Source of the DNA: Fremontodendron californicum
Lineage: Eukaryota; Streptophyta; Magnoliopsida; Malvales; Malvaceae
Assembly: GCA_030761205.1 (NCBI GenBank)
Contig: JAULJL010000010.1
Span: forward strand, 935,001-999,000
Length of the DNA: 64,000 bases
Reading direction: 5' to 3'
In this document: positions 11,420 to 24,480 of the stretch, in pieces
Layout of the letters: each line of letters starts with the position of its first letter
Numbering within the stretch: the stretch's first letter is position 1
Notes under the pieces: model-generated
What the model was told of the DNA's origin: nothing
The model's database searches: none
What the model saw: the letters and a program-made list of their open reading frames with translations, nothing else
Translations under genes and position numbers: made by a program

Positions 11420-14400
11420 TTAACGTTTACTCCTGTCATCTTTACTGCTTCTATCATCTTTAGTCGCCCGATCATCCTTGTTGCTTGGAGTGTACTGACT
11501 AGTTGATGATGGTGAATACCCTGGAGCACTAGGGGAGTACCCAGCACTCGGACTGCACAGAACATTGGACATATAAGACCTATGTTACTCGGACTCCGGT
11601 GCGAGTGTCCGACACGAGCGTGTGTCCGACACGGGTACGTTCAATTTTTTCTAAGATTTCCATGTATTTGAAGAATTATCTCCATACCCATGTCTGAATA
11701 TGGGTCGGACATAGATACTTCAAAAAAATGAAGAGTCGGAGCAACATAGCATAAGACAACAATATAGAGCAAATTTTAAATTCAACCCTCGAGTCTGCTT
11801 ACCTGTACTGTGGCGAACTTGGGCTGTAGTCTGGACTCACTCCAGAATTAAATGGGCTGGTTTCAGAGAAATAAAACAAAAAACAGATTAAAAGGCATTT
11901 AGAACAAATTTGGTACTAGAAATCAGTAACAACCATTTGCTTCAGTATGAAGATATCACAAGTGGAAGCTTTCAAGACACATCTCACTGACAACTTCTTC
12001 CTAAATTAACCTATTCAATTACATAGCAAAAGATGAAAAGTTACCTGCTAGGACTGTATGTTGGACTTGAAGGGGAATAAGATGGAGAAGTAGGTGAATA
12101 AGATGGTGATGTCGGGCTGCAATACAAAATAAATAAATAATTGCACCAAAAACAAGTTACAAGCACATTACATAGCATGAATATAATTTAATTTTAAACC
12201 AAAGAGAATAGGGAATAAACTAAAATAGCAGTGACACCATCCGAGAGTTCTCAGCAACAAACAAAAAAGTGATTTAGTCTACCATGGCTTACCTATAATT
12301 TGGTGATGTTGGACTGTAAGGACTGGAAGGAGACAACCTTGGACTGCTTGGTGAGTATGCCAGAGATGGACTGTACTTGGCTGACTGTGGATTGTAACTT
12401 GGAGAGGTAGGGCTATAGCTGGGTGATGTGGGACTGTAACTTGGTGAGGTTGGACTGTACCCTGGAGAAGTGGGGCTATAAGCTGGTGAAGTAGGGCTGT
12501 ATGATGGAGATGTGGGGCTATAGGAGGGTGAGGTTGGGCTGTAGGAAGGAGATGTCGGGCTGTATGATGGGGATGTTGGGCTGTATGATGGAGAAGTGGG
12601 ACTATACGCAGGAGAAGTTGGGCTATATGCTGGTGAAGTTGGGCTATATACGGGTGAAGTGGGGCTGTAGCTAGGTGAAGTTGGACTATAGCTGGGAGAT
12701 GTGGGACTATAACTTGGAGAAGTGGGACTGTAACTCGGAGATGTAGGGCTGTAACTTGGAGAGGTAGGGCTATAACTCGGTGAGGTTGGAGAATAAGAGG
12801 GACTTGTAGGAGAGTAGGCTGGACTTGTTGGACTGTAACCTGGTGAACTAGGACTGTAAGTAGGTGATGTGGGGCTGTACCCAGGAGAGGTGGGACTATA
12901 CCCAGGAGATGTAGGACTGTAACCAGGAGAGGTAGGACTGTAGCCAGGAGATGAAGGACTGTATCCTGGAGATGATGGGCTGTAACCAGGGGATGACGTG
13001 GGAGAGAATGCCATCCCGCCAACATAAGGTGAGAACTGAGCATCCGTAATGGGTGAGAGACGGAGATTCGGGCTCAGCAAGTAACTTGGAGACATCATGC
13101 CTTCATGATAAGGAGTTCCTGACACTGGAGAACGAGCAGGTGTCATGCCAAATTCTAGACCTTCCATGTAACTAGGTAGCTGAAGTTCAATGGCGTTCTT
13201 CAACATCTCATCATTGAGATACAAGGCACACTGTCCTGTACCAATTGGTGCAAGCTGACCCAACATTATATTCTCAGTCACACCCCTCAAAAGATCCGAC
13301 TCGGCATAAACAGCTGCATCAAGGAGAATATCTACAGTTTCTTCAAATGAGCACCTCATCATAGGCCCTGTATCATTGCGGTTGATGCCATGACGAGTGA
13401 TGGCCATCAAGTGGCCACGATACGTCATTGTATCACAAAGGATAGCTAGATGTCGATAATTCACGTAAGACCCATCAAACGATATCACAACTCGCAATTC
13501 ATCCAACAAGGACCGACGAACTGCTTCGATCCCAAGAACTTCAATCACTTCAATCAAGTGATTGCTTGTTGTTCTCCTTGAATCAACATCTTCATGGCAC
13601 ATAACAGCCAAGAGATTGACACCTTCTGTATCCAGCACCCATTCCTCTCCGGTCTTATATCCATCAGCCTCATCAAACTTGCTTGCTTTACCATGTTTAA
13701 TGAACACCTTGTGGATGTCTGGGATACCTCGAAGGGCCATTTCTGTCAGCATGTTGCTTTCAATCTTCTTCAAGAATACATCATCTTCAGCAGACTCATC
13801 ATTCAATTCACCCTTTGGGGCTTCATCATTCATGATGCGGATACGTAGGATCAACTTCTCTGCATTGTCATCGTTAAATATGCAAGTCAAATCATCATCA
13901 AATTCCAGGTTGATCTTCTCAGCTATGTCAGCCATACTCAACTTCTTATCAACCATCATCTCACGATTCAACTCTATGCGAAGCAGCCAAGGGGAGATCT
14001 TCTCTGGGGCAACCTCTTCATCTGGCATTTCATAGTAGGACTTAACAAAGTCAATATCCTCCTCAATAATTGTGCTCATTGGGTCCGGATCATACCATAC
14101 TTCAGTAGCATGAGTAACACTCCGAAGAGTAGTGTATTCCAAAGCACATTGGATATTCTTGGCCTTCTCCTTTGTCTTTCTAGCTTCAGGAGAGAGGTAG
14201 ACTGAAAGAGAAGGTGTTTTGATTTTCTTAGCTACATTAATAATTTCCCTCAACCTGGGGACACCAAGGGTAACATTCTTTGCACTCACACCAGCATAGT
14301 GGAAGGTGTTGAGAGTCATTTGAGTAGCAGGCTCACCAATTGATTGTGCAGCAACGCAACCTATCATCTCACCAGGTGCTACTAAAGACTGCAAGAATCG

Positions 14401-17400
14401 TGACTCTATTTCACCAATAACCCACTCAAATGCTTCTTTTGTCAGTCTATATTCCTCCAACACCCTTTTACTGGCCAAGGTACTGCGAAGCAAAATGCTA
14501 AAAAAGAGGGTAGCATTCTTTTGGGCTTCCACACTCAGAGGATCTGTACCCGGAACAACCTTCAACCTTTCCTGGAGCTTGTCAACAGAATCTACAATTT
14601 CCACAGGATGCAAATCTGACACCCTTCTAAAATCAACTTTAAAAGTCTTCTGTGCATTCCAGATAAGCCTCTTCAAGTTAACAGGCAAAGGCCAATTACT
14701 ATCACCCGTGACTGCAATCTCTGTTCCAAGTTGGAATCTATCAGCTTCAAGTTTATTAACTTCGGCATCAAACACATCACGCAATTCTTGGATAGTTCTC
14801 AAATCTTCAATATGTTCTGGTAACATATAAGAAGTTGGATTCCAGTTTTCATCATCTATTTTATATCTGAAGACCCTATCAAATTCGGATTTCTTCATCT
14901 TCAAAGAATCCAGCTTCTGAGATTCTATCCATACAGAATCCATACCATCTTCACCATAGAGGAATTGAATAACATCCCCCAATGAGTTTCTCACAGTTCC
15001 ATCATATTTAACCATAATATCCTCCATTGCCTTCACAAGTCGCCTCTGTATGTACCCAGTCTCAGAAGTCTTCACTGCAGTATCTATGAGACCTTCTCTA
15101 CCACCCATGGCATGGAAAAAGAACTCTTGTGGGGTCAACCCTCGCAGGTATGAGTTCTCAACAAAACCACGACTCTCAGGGCCATAATCGTCCTTGGTAA
15201 AATGGGGCAAAGTACGATCTATGAACCCAAATGGGATTCGCTTTCCCTCAACATTCTGCTGACCAACACAAGCTGTCATTTGGGATATGTTAATGAAACT
15301 TCCCTTGGATCCTGCAGTAACCATTGCCTTAAGGTTATTACTTTCTGACAAACTTTTTTGTGCACTGTTTCCTGCATCGTCACGAGCTTTATTCAACACC
15401 TGAAGAAACAAACCATATTAGCATGCAAGTGCAACAGAAGGATGCCAGTAAAAAAGAGCTTGAGCAATTTGACTTCAGGTACCTGATTAACTTTGTTTTC
15501 GAAGGACTCCATCATAGTTCTACCAGGTTCAGGCTCTAAATCCTTGTTTTGGGCTTTAACAATAAGCTGTTTCACATCCTCCTTGGCTTTACAAATAGTT
15601 TCATTAATTTTTTCCATTGTTGCTGCATCAGCAATTGTATCTCCAATACCAATACTAAAGGCATTCTGCAGCAGCCAATAATTGACAAGCCATTGTGTAT
15701 GTCCCAAAAATTTCCGGGCTGCATCCGGACCGACCTCTTCCCTTTAAAAAAAGATATTAACAAAACCAATTATTTTAAAATATTAATGGCATGAAGTACA
15801 AAGCCAAATGCACATGTTGGAAAAAGGCATATTTCAAAAGGAGAAGAAAGTAAGCACGGATAATTTTGAAAACAGCTTAACTAAACTAAATCATTACCCA
15901 ATCAAGTGGAAAGTAATTCAACAGTAAATTTTTCACAATCTTAGTTTATGATTAGGATTCAGCTTCACTTGGTAGAGAAAAGATTTAGAAAAGGAAAATC
16001 TGATAGCATATCCAAAACCTGGTAAGATTTAGAGCTTATCAAACTTCTGCAATGAGATAGCTCCCTAAATATAAAAGTTGGATCAACAAATTTTGCCTAA
16101 AGACATACCAAATTACATGTATAAGACTTCCAGAAGATGATCCAAGTGCCTTCTTGCAAAGAGTGCCAGCAAGCACCTCCCCTTTTTCTATTCGAACTTG
16201 AGTATCCCCAGGGGTGATAAACCCAGTCTCAGTTTCTGAATGCCAGGCAGAAGTTCTCAGCAGATTTATCTGCTTTGGTATGATAAGATTAAAAACCTGC
16301 TTCCCCGTCCAAAGTGGCCGTGGCTTTAGAACTGCAGGTGCCGGAACCTTTCCATCAAAGTCCTCCCACCACATCAATATATTCATGAAAACATCCTGCA
16401 AAAACCCATATAAATTAGACTCACATCACAACTACAAGAAATGTGTAGCAATTAAGTAGTCATATTAAATGAATTTGACTATCATTCCCATCACCTTTTC
16501 TATGAAAGTATCCCTTTTGGTGATTTTACGGCATCCTAAAAGTGTATCCTGGACAATCCCCATTACAGGCCTATTTGCTTGAGGGGACACAATGCACTTA
16601 GGCACCATCATGAGCTCTGATACCTCTGCTCTTGTCTCAAATGATTGAGGAACATGCATATTCATTTCATCACCATCAAAATCAGCATTGTATGGCGAAG
16701 TAACAGACAAGTTTAGACGAAATGTTGAGTATGGCATAATCCGGATTCTATGGCCCATGATTGACATTTTATGGAGACTAGGTTGACGATTAAAAAGGAC
16801 AAAATCTCCATCATTTAAATGTCGCTCCACCTGCAGCCATAATTGTGACAGTTACAACACAGGGAACAACAAAGCAATGACCAATTAAAAACCTTTCAGA
16901 AATAGAAGCATGCCTTATAACCAAGCTCTAGGTGATGATCACTGCTTTTCTTCAAGTAACGAAGATCAAGCCTTTGTCCATCATCTCTTATGATATACTT
17001 AGCACCAGTCTTTCCAGGTGGAGGATGAGGTCCATATTCCACAAGTTCTTTCAACCTGTTTCAAAGATAGCTTTGATCCTAATATTTGGCCAAATGTGGA
17101 AGAAAATTAAAAAATCTAAGAAGCTACTTACCTCTCAATGTTATATGGAGTCACAGGTTCTGGATATGTGAGATTTAGAGCAATACTCCAAGGTACTCCA
17201 AGTTCATCAATGTTGATGTTTGGATCTGGTGTAATTACTGTTCGAGCTGAAAAGTCAACCCTTTTCCCCATCAAGTTACCCCTAATACGGCCCTCTTTTG
17301 CCTTAAGCCTACTACAAATAGATTTAATAGGTCTCCCAGATCTCTGTGTAGCCTACACAAGAAAGAGAAGCATGTTATGTTTAAAAATACACTCAAATGG

Positions 17401-19426
17401 AAGAGTGGGGTCTCAACAATACACAACTTTAAAAATCTGCAGGTAAGCGCAATACCCTTGGCAGTCCAGGTAATTCATTGTCAAAATATGTTGCTACATG
17501 AAACTGTAACAACTGTGCAAATTCGGATATGATATGTGCAGGTGATCCATTTCTCTCCTGTCTCCTCAAGTTCTCATTGTGCCGAATGATCATAGCCAAC
17601 GCATGTGTTAAGTCATCCTGGATTCAGCAAACATGAGAATTCAGATTTGATCTAAAACAATCATAAATGGAATAACTTCAAAGACCTTAATGTAAAAGCA
17701 ACATAAAAGAGACTTGCCTCACTCCTAGAGGAAGTGTCCATCATCACAGATGGTCTCACAGGAGGTGGAGGTATTGGAAGTACTTGAAGAATCATCCAAT
17801 CTGGACGAGCATATTTAGGATTCAAGCCTAATAGTTGGCAGTCCTCGTCACTTATCCTCTTCAATACACTAAGAACCTAGAAAACACAAGAGAACATGAA
17901 TATGATATCTCAAAAAAAGGTTAAACAAAGCCAAAATAATAATAATAAAAGCAACATATATGCACAAATGGCTACCCGTTCAGCAGTAAGAGTCTGTTTT
18001 CTTTCCACAGGTTCAGGAAGTTGTTCCTGATCATCATTCCTCTTCCTTTGGGCCTTATACTCAGCAATCATCTTCATACCATCAATACTCAGCTTTGGCT
18101 GCTGAGCACCACAGCCACCACGACTCTTTTTTACTGGCTCCTCCGTATCTTGTCCTTGGACATCAATTTCATCACCACCATCACATTTAGTTTTATTCTT
18201 GCATGCATCTAAGATCTTTTTCAACCTGTTCTTTGGATTCTTTATCTTCAATGCCTGCTTAAATTTATGGTCTTCCTGGAAAAGCAACAATTAAATTAGA
18301 GAATGGCTTCATGTGACCAGGTATATTTGCTCTGAAAGTGGTACAACGCAAACCCAACAGTAAAAACAAGGGGGACGCGCATAGAAAGCCAAGGTAGGAA
18401 TATATCAAACACGGATATGGAAATGGAAACATGCTAAATCCACCTTTATATGAGACTGTATTCATAATCCAAAGCAATTATTATTTAAAAAAGGATAAAA
18501 AAAAAAGATTAGCTCTGAAGCTAAATATCACTCACTACTCCCCAACAGTGAATACTGAATACTGCCCGCTTGTAAAATACACCATTTAAAATTAAGACAT
18601 ATCTTTCCTTTTATGCATTTCTCTTTCACTTTCTATTACTTCAAAATCTCATATCAAACATCGCGTATTTATGCTCCTGCAGTGGATGGCAGCTAATAAT
18701 CCAAATCCAGAAAATGCCAATATTATGTATCCAACAATTACAAAAAGTTATCAACACGCTAAAATTACCTTTAGCTCAAATTAAAATAAGAAAATGACCT
18801 AATCAAGCATAGTAGTACCTCATCAGCGAGAATTTTAGAGCAATTGAAGCAGACACATCTCATTATACTGAGCACAGTTTTCATAAACCCAATATGAAAC
18901 ATAGGCTTGGCAAGCTCCAAGTGCCCAAAATGCCCTGGACACTCTGCCATGTTGGCCGTACAAGTCTCGCACTTCATCTTCCGATCAATTGTGCCCAGTC
19001 GAGGGTCACTTAAACCGCCCACTTTAGGTTTTCCCCTCTCCGTCGTTTCACTATGCTCAATATGCACCACCGACATTTGCCGCTGCAAAAACCAAGGAAA
19101 TCAAAATCATAATTTCTCAATTAAACAAGTTCGAGCAAAGAGGGAAAAAGAAAACGTCGCAGCAACTTCATCTTGTAGTTAAAGAAAGAAGAACTGCAAA
19201 GTAGTTTCCAGTTTAATACACAAATTCTACAGTTTCCATCTCTTTTCTTTTTCTTTTTTCCTATCATTTCTTGGCAACCAAACAGACTGCAAAGAAAAAG
19301 GAGAAAATAGGAAACAAAAATAGTTGAGAAAACGAAATTTACGATTTCGTCGGGACTGAGGATGCCGAACTGGACCATGCGGACCTTGGCGACCTCCGCC
19401 GGAGAGTAACGGAATCGCAAATCCAT
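11420..19426 (-). CDS. NRPB1: DNA-directed RNA polymerase II subunit RPB1 (largest subunit)
   Basis: Forms the catalytic core of nuclear RNA polymerase II with RPB2. Coding exons in transcript order: 19343-19426, 18819-19082, 17976-18275, 17718-17876, 17456-17617, 17132-17352, 16914-17055, 16495-16830, 16109-16395, 15483-15741, 12293-15399, 12045-12116, 11803-11856, 11420-11552. Sum 5580 nt, 1859 residues, close to other plant RPB1. An N-terminal zinc site is seen at C66, C69, C76, H79. The active-site motif NADFDGDEMN places the Mg-binding Asp residues at 494, 496 and 498. The C-terminal domain has about 40 YSPTSPS-type heptads, regular first and degenerate later, ending in a charged KDDR-rich tail. 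The last three exons encode only CTD. Introns 4 (GAG|GCAAGT) and 7 (AAG|GCATGC) start with GC. A hAT MITE lies in the last intron. Confidence 0.97.
11580..11749 (+). mobile_element. hAT-type MITE, family A copy 3, in RPB1 last intron
   Basis: A 170-bp element from CTATGTTACTCGGACTC to GAGTCGGAGCAACATAG. The flanks are TATAAGAC (11572-11579) and CATAAGAC (11750-11757), an 8-bp duplication with one mismatch. Same orientation as copy 2. It sits 27 bases downstream, on the plus strand, of the last RPB1 exon, inside the intron between two CTD exons. Confidence 0.85.
12293..13009 (-). repeat. RPB1 CTD heptad array
   Basis: A 21-bp-period coding minisatellite specifying the YSPTSPS heptads, with about 32 units in this exon. 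Units differ at synonymous sites, so the array is old and selected at the protein level. Ser7 is replaced by Gly, Ala, Val or Thr in several units near the start. The array continues in exons 12045-12116, 11803-11856 and 11420-11552. Confidence 0.9.
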
Positions 19427-21272
19427 GGCGATCCGATTCGATCAAAAATCGTAACCCTAGATTCTCACTCGAGTAAAGAGTAAAGCCTTTTTTAAAACTT
19501 CAAAATGATTTTTTTTCCTGTTTCTCTTTTTGGTTCTTTTTTTTTCGATTTTCTGTTTGATATTTTTCCCGGTTAAATTTGAGAGATCGAAAATTCGTCG
19601 ATAACAAATGGAAATCTCCGCAGAGAGAGACTCTCAAAACAGACGCATCAGGATGCCCTAAGGCCTTATTTATAGACAAACTAGAGCAGCCCTAGACTTT
19701 TCCTGATGACTATCGTAGTCTTGGTGCGCATTGCGCAACAGGTAAAGCATAAAGTCAAAAATACCCTCCTACAGCTGTTTGGTATGAGGCCCGAACTCTG
19801 AAGCTCGAATGTGAGCCGGCCCAAACCCCTCTTTTTTTAATCTCTTTAACTTAATTTTACTATTTCTTTTTGTCATGAAATAAAACTTTTTTTTTTTGCA
19901 TCTATATTTCTAGAAATCCGATTTAATGCGTAATATTTTTTAATTATGAAGCAAGAATATTATACCATATTAAAATTAGTTAATGAACTTTTGTTGTTGT
20001 CAACCGAATATTTTCAATTTAGAATTCATTTGGTAGATTTTTTTTTTTTTAATAAAATTTTAAAAATGAATAAGAAAACATAAATAAATAGCAAAAGAAA
20101 AAGTATTAATATTCACCGATTTCATCGTTATTCAAACAAAACAAATAATCTCTTCTTAGAAATTCCGTAAATTTGTATATTCCTTTTATTTTCTTTTGAC
20201 TATAACATTCTAAAATGCTTGAGAAATTATAAAAATTATAAGGTAACTAAATTTGTGGCAAGGTGAACTAATAATAGTGCATGAAATATAAATGATACAT
20301 AACAAAAACTTAATATAGTCTTTTAAAAATAAGAATTCTAACATTTTTTTTATGTTAGACAATGTCAAAATATTTTTTTCCCTTTTTAGTGGTATAATTA
20401 TAAAATTAGATAAATAATAATGAAATAGCTTAGTAATACCAATAGAAGTTTAATGACTAAGTTCTAACTTCAAAGCAAAAATATCAATAATCAGGGGCTT
20501 AGCTTTTTTCAGCCTCTACCATCACTTGTCATTGTATTTTATATTTCAGAATTTGCTCCAATTTTTTTATTAGTTATCTTTCACGATATTTTATTTTTAT
20601 TTATTTAGAACGCTTTCTCTTCTTATCAAATAATCTTCATCAAATATTGATATATCAAAATAACTAACATGAACATTAAATAACTTAATAAAAAAACAAT
20701 ATGCCATGAATATCTAAATCCAAAATTAATTGAAATCATTTCATTGTCATCTAAATGCAATAAAAATAATAATTCATTTTTTTTTATAAAAATGAAAAAT
20801 ATATTTAGTACATTCCAAATCTACAAGACCATCATAATTTGCCTTAATTTTTATTTTAAAAAAATATTATTTGTTTATATTTATCATTGTCAATATATAT
20901 GGAATACCAATACAAGATGCACCTACACTATATATGTATTTTTCTTTTAATTAAATTTTTCATTCACTATTTATATATCAAATTAAGATTTAAAGAGAAA
21001 AGGGAAAAAAAATCAAATTATCCAGAAAGTGCGAACCTGACGTCACTAACCACGTCATAAAATGGAAAAAAGATAAATTTGGCTATAATTAGGTAGGTAT
21101 AAACGAATTTTCTAAACCAGCAACGCGTTTTTGAAAATCTGCCGATTGCAATCGTCTCTTTCGTCAATGCCAAAGCCAAACCCGAACCGCAGCTCGGCTT
21201 CCCCATAAATCCCAGTTTCCCCTGCGATCGCGCTTCCCCAACAATCAAAAACCTTCGAATTCGAAAACAAAA
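19427..21272. other. Divergent intergenic region between RPB1 and the At4g08330-type gene
   Basis: The RPB1 5' flank near 19427-19680 has T-rich runs and an AACCCTA telo-box-like word at about 19452. From 19850 to 21000 the DNA is AT-rich with no recognised gene. The right end is the promoter of the plus-strand gene at 21273. Confidence 0.55.
21038..21057. promoter_or_regulatory. bZIP-type TGACGTCA palindrome with a nearby CACGTCA
   Basis: A perfect TGACGTCA (21038-21045) is followed by CACGTCA (21051-21057), about 230 bases upstream of the ATG at 21273. These are known binding words for TGA/C-box bZIP factors. Function is inferred from motif and position only. Confidence 0.45.
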
Positions 21273-21653
21273 ATGGCTTCCATCTACTGCTGTACAGAGT
21301 GCGGAACCAACCTAAACTTAAGCACAACCCATCTCTTCCCTGCAGATTTCTACTTCGAAGCGGGAAACAAGGGCACCCTTTCTTTCGCCTTGATCGACGC
21401 CACTAAGTTCAAGTTAGAGAAAGAGGACAAGATCAGGCCATTTTTCGAGACCGTCAATTACTGGGGAATCCAACGAAACAGAACCAAGATCAAGTGCAAT
21501 AGCTGTGGCAAACTCGTGGGTTATGTTTATGATGACGGTCCTCCTCTCACGGATAGTCCCGGTCAATATCATTTTGGGCCCAGTCAGGTGATCCCCAGAG
21601 CTCCTAGGTATCGGTTCAAGACCAAGGCGCTTAAGATCACGTCTGAAACTTGA
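21273..21653 (+). CDS. Small Cys-rich protein, At4g08330 type
   Basis: A 126-residue single-exon protein, conserved across land plants and named in databases after Arabidopsis At4g08330, sometimes with a chloroplast label. It has two Cys pairs, CTEC near residues 8-11 and CNSC near residues 75-78, which together would make one four-Cys zinc site (inference). Conserved landmarks visible are FYFEAGNKGTLSF, VNYWGIQRNRTKIKC and QYHFGPSQVIPRAPRYRF. There is no obvious transmembrane segment, and the N-terminus is not a clear transit peptide. No enzymatic function is known to me. Confidence 0.85.
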   Translation: MASIYCCTECGTNLNLSTTHLFPADFYFEAGNKGTLSFALIDATKFKLEKEDKIRPFFETVNYWGIQRNRTKIKCNSCGKLVGYVYDDGPPLTDSPGQYHFGPSQVIPRAPRYRFKTKALKITSET

Positions 21654-23141
21654 AGAATTTTCGAAATTACGGTTTCTGGGTTTTGTAGATATTTTGAGTT
21701 TGGGGGTTCTCTTTTGTTTTGTTTAGGTGTACGACTACGATATTGTTATGTGAATTTCGATTACTTTATTTCTTCAATTCAATGCAATCTTAGATATTTT
21801 TATGCCAATAAAAGAACATCCATCTCAACATTCCCTCACGTTTATCAAATTGATTACTTGTTATTTGCTTTTTAAACTTTAGATTCGATTGATGATGTTT
21901 TGTACTGCGGTTTATGTTAGACTGTTAGTACTGTGGATGGATGCAAGGAGCTCTGCTGCGAAAACATCGGTTAGCCGAAACTCAGATATGAAACTAATGA
22001 AAGGGTTTGAAATTGAACAGAACAGAACAAAATTCCAGTTGTGTCAGCATGTTCCTATTGGAGTACGAGGAATGTGTACCAGGTTCAGGAGATGTTGATG
22101 TGTTTCTGCCTATGTTTTCCAACTCTTCATTTACCCTGATAAGATATGGGTATGATCTTTCAAATATACGAAGAAAAAAATTAAAAATTAAGCATATCCG
22201 TATCTGACATATACCTGTATCCTGTACACTCAATCCCGAGTTCGAGTAACATAGGTTTCTGCAGTTTTTTCACCTGAGAAAAAACCATATGAACTAGAAG
22301 CCTATATCATTTTTTGCTTGAAATATCCATTATGATAATAATTTCAGAAAGTAATCTTAACCCTATTCAACAAACGTCTGCTATGCTTGCTCTGTTGCAG
22401 AGATGGGTTGCTGAGTGATAACTTCAAATTTAGAGTCAATCAGACTCAAATGTTGATAGGGCTAATTTATTCCCAGATCAATCAATTGTTTATTTTGGTT
22501 AATGACTTGAAATTATTTTCTGCAATTTACCCTGCTGCATTGGTCCATTCCTTGGTTTAAGTTGCAGTGAAACTCCACTGTTATATATAATTTTGGGGGA
22601 ACATCAAGGTTCAAAGATGATTCTCATTCATCTATTAAATATCAAAGGCTTTATCCAAACCATAGGAACCAACAGGATTTCTGGATTGGATTTTTCTGGA
22701 CGGTTGGGCGCTTTAATTCTACCAGATTTTGAGCTGGGGTTACCGGTAGGTATGTGTTTGACTGAAGAAATTCATTCTGGAATATGTTTTTATTTATATC
22801 TTACTTGTCTTCACTTGTCAATTCTTATAACTTGAAATTGCATCTACCAGTCAAAACTTTTAGTTGCCTTTCATTCCTTCACATGCATACTGGTGAGAAA
22901 CCATCTAAGAACTTCCAAAAGTTCAAAACCAGGAGCACCCAAGATACCACTCTATCACTCACGGTTGAAAGTTAGGTTGATTAGTAGCTCTGGGGGGTTG
23001 GTTTATGAAAGTGGCTTTCCATGTATTCAATATATATATTTGTCGATCCCCTATTATTTTGTTATTGTTTCATCTGCATCATCTCAAACTTAGACTTGAG
23101 CAAAAGTAAGTAAGCATATTCAACCAATTTTTTTTAGGATT
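21654..23141 (+). other. Intergenic / 5' region of the next gene
   Basis: Holds the 3' UTR of the upstream gene, a hAT MITE (22110-22254), and about 850 bases before the ATG at 23142. A TTTTTTTAG acceptor-like site just before that ATG suggests that a non-coding 5' exon lies somewhere in this stretch; I could not place it. Confidence 0.45.
22110..22254 (-). mobile_element. hAT-type MITE, family A copy 4
   Basis: A 145-bp, more diverged copy from CTATGTTTTCC to GAGTAACATAG. Perfect 8-bp duplications GTTTCTGC flank it at 22102-22109 and 22255-22262. Orientation matches copy 1. It lies between two genes, about 450 bases after the stop at 21653. Confidence 0.85.
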
Positions 23142-24480
23142 ATGAAGCAAATGATGGTGGAAACTGAAAGTTTGATTGATAAGCCTAAACAAGCAACCCC
23201 CCCACCTCCTCCACCGCCACTTCCAAGATTCTGGGCAAGGAAGACTACTGTAGACAGTGTGACAAACCGAGAGATTGCCAAGTTCTGGAGGCAGAAGCGC
23301 ACTGAGGAAGAGGATCACCTCCTGGCTGCCATCAAGGCTGCAGCACGCAAAAGGGCCTGCAATCTGTCGGTAAGATAATATGATACTCATTTAGCTTTAT
23401 GACAGGGTTTGTCACAGAAAACTGTTTTCAGCTTAACTGATTTATGTTGATGAGCCAATTATTTAACAGTCAAAGTCATCCATGTTGAGTATTGATTAGA
23501 AGAAATCTTTTATATAGTCACCTAATTGACAACTTGGGGAAATAACATCCTGGTCCTATTTCATTCCTACTCTCTTCTTTTCCTGGTAATGTCGGTACCA
23601 AGAATGGGATTAAAGTTGTTCATCTTTTGGCTAATGCAAAGAGAATTGCAATGGATGAGAAGCTCATTTCTAGCTGATTTGCCATTAGAAGGTCCGGAGT
23701 TAGTTTTAGTAAAGTCTCTAGCATGCCTAAACATTTGAGTCACTTTTTTTTAATTTTGTTGATAAGAGTCACTTGGTTAACTTGTTCAAGATCAACATTG
23801 TGTAGGAGGAAGACTACAAGTGTTTTGAAGAGTCGCTAAGCGATGAAGGTTACAACACTAAGCAGAAGATCACAGCCCCAACTAATAATAGCAAAGGCAA
23901 TGAAATTCGTGTGGGAATAAAGGACTGGTTAGTAAAATTTCTCTTCAAAACTTTGGCTACTCTAATCATGATGAGAATAAACATATATGGGAGCTCATAT
24001 TGAAGTAAATTTCCCCGAATCAATTTAGCAATGCCAAAGTGCAGGCCCAATATTAGCACCAAATGTCTCATGTCATACAGTTTTCTGAAAGAAACACATT
24101 AAATTGCAGACAATTTTGTTGAGAAGTCAGCAAATGAATATAACAGCACTAAATCCAGCAGAGAACTGATATTATAGCAGGAAATGGACATAGTCTTTGC
24201 TAATTCTTTGCTCATCTTCTGAAATTATAGCTATCAGTTTAGAACAACTGATAAAATGCTTTTATTCTTTGAAAAGTTATGCTGGAACAATTTTTATTGA
24301 ACTCTAATATCTGCTTTTTCAACTATCATGAGCAGGTGGACAAAGAGCAAGTATGCATACTTAAACCAACCAGCTATTGAGTCCATGGACAATCCGAAGC
24401 GACGAGCGTCCACTTATATACCAAATTTTCTCAATTATAAACCTGCTCCTTTATATCCTACATCACTTGGTGTCTTTTAG
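23142..24480 (+). CDS. Conserved plant protein of unknown function
   Basis: Three coding exons, 23142-23369, 23806-23927 and 24336-24480, join in phase to 495 nt, 164 residues. The N-terminus has a short acidic stretch then a polyproline run. A conserved core reads PRFWARKTT, then IAKFWRQKRTEEEDHLLAA, then RACNLSEEDYKCFEESL. The C-terminal half carries EIRVGIKDWWTKSKYAYLNQP and ends at SLGVF. The splice junction inside the WW pair restores a perfect conserved motif, which supports the model. I know similar proteins only as uncharacterised plant proteins, so no function is assigned. The upstream Met is chosen because it follows an acceptor-like site. Confidence 0.75.

Noticed and set aside
12279..13043. 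254-codon open frame on the minus strand, Leu/His-rich
   Set aside because: It is the RPB1 heptad array read in another frame. The 21-bp period keeps any frame open and its composition is a pure by-product.
13562..14035. 157-codon plus-strand frame
   Set aside because: Antisense of the RPB1 exon 12293-15399, which has full conserved coding evidence.
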